Shown here: positions 63,961 to 64,000 of the stretch, piece by piece
Layout: every line of letters starts with the position of its first letter
Position numbering within the stretch: position 1 is the first letter of the stretch
NCBI RefSeq assembly: GCF_026278245.1
Contig: NZ_CP111079.1
Span: 1,862,501-1,926,500, forward strand
Direction: 5' to 3'
DNA length: 64,000 bases
DNA from: Pontibacter kalidii
GTDB taxonomy: Bacteria; Bacteroidota; Bacteroidia; Cytophagales; Hymenobacteraceae
The notes under the pieces: model-generated
Told to the model about the DNA's origin: nothing
The model's database searches: none
What the model saw: the letters and a program-made list of their open reading frames with translations, nothing else
Position numbers and translations under genes: made by a program

Positions 63961-64000
63961 ATGGATAAGTGGTACGCCATCTACAGTAATATTCTTCACC
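63961..64000 (+). CDS. Start of a further gene (truncated by the window edge)
   Basis: An ATG three bases after the pseI stop opens an in-frame stretch of 13 codons (MDKWYAIYSNILH) that runs off the end. The tight spacing suggests it belongs to the same operon. Too short to identify. Confidence 0.4.
   Translation, partial: MDKWYAIYSNILH

Noticed and set aside
1..64000. tRNA genes
   Set aside because: Spacers were read for the GTTCGA-type T-loop and CCA-end patterns; none formed a plausible cloverleaf. A tRNAscan-type search would settle this.

Overview
The window comes from a Bacteroidota chromosome, most likely a Pontibacter-like member of the Hymenobacteraceae. Four things point there: a type IX secretion (T9SS) cargo protein and a T9SS plug lipoprotein, a DUF3276 (Pur-alpha-like) gene, promoter elements of the Bacteroidota type (TAnnTTTG), and a moderate GC content of roughly half. 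The family-level placement is inference. Across the whole window, in genes and between them, the hexamer AAGTAT/ATACTT (usually AAGTATA or AAGTATG) is strikingly common. No tRNA, rRNA, CRISPR array or insertion sequence was seen.

Layout. 1-9100 holds a truncated pgi, a lipoprotein with a kinase-like motif, a DUF58/RlpA pair, DUF3276, ychF and a large T9SS cargo protein. 9226-11494 is a short AT-richer island of three same-strand genes separated by imperfect inverted repeats that share one 14-mer, resembling a cassette array. 11495-19000 has the T9SS plug protein, an OsmC protein and a two-component system (histidine kinase plus NtrC-type regulator). That system is divergent from an FtsX-like permease whose upstream region carries two tandem palindromes and a sigma-54-like promoter. 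19039-25000 has a pirin, an S24-type repressor with two operator-like palindromes, a lipoprotein subtilase and recQ. 25159-29467 has a Cys-rich copper-storage-like protein, a small membrane protein, a polyamine operon (fused S-adenosylmethionine decarboxylase/spermidine synthase, then agmatinase) and a putative abortive-infection protein.

29567-39476 is the most unusual region: a same-strand cluster parA - mcp - cheW - cheY - cheB - cheA - cheC. The receptor has about 1509 residues, no membrane segment, nine 92-residue HAMP repeats of the type known from fungal group III histidine kinases (Nik1/Os-1), and a normal MCP signalling hairpin. With a ParA ATPase beside it, this looks like a cytoplasmic chemosensory array with its own positioning system. 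CheR and CheD are absent.

39585-54861 is mostly housekeeping (topA, an rRNA methyltransferase, murB, ffh) mixed with lipoproteins and small enzymes. 55041-64000 is a surface-glycan locus: a GT4 glycosyltransferase and a pseudaminic-acid-type pathway (pseB, pseC, aldo/keto reductase, SDR, SpsF-like cytidylyltransferase, a PseG-PseH fusion, pseI), tightly coupled by overlapping stops and starts. The next gene begins at the window edge.

Almost every convergent gene pair shares one strong bidirectional hairpin terminator, often flanked by the AAGTATA motif.
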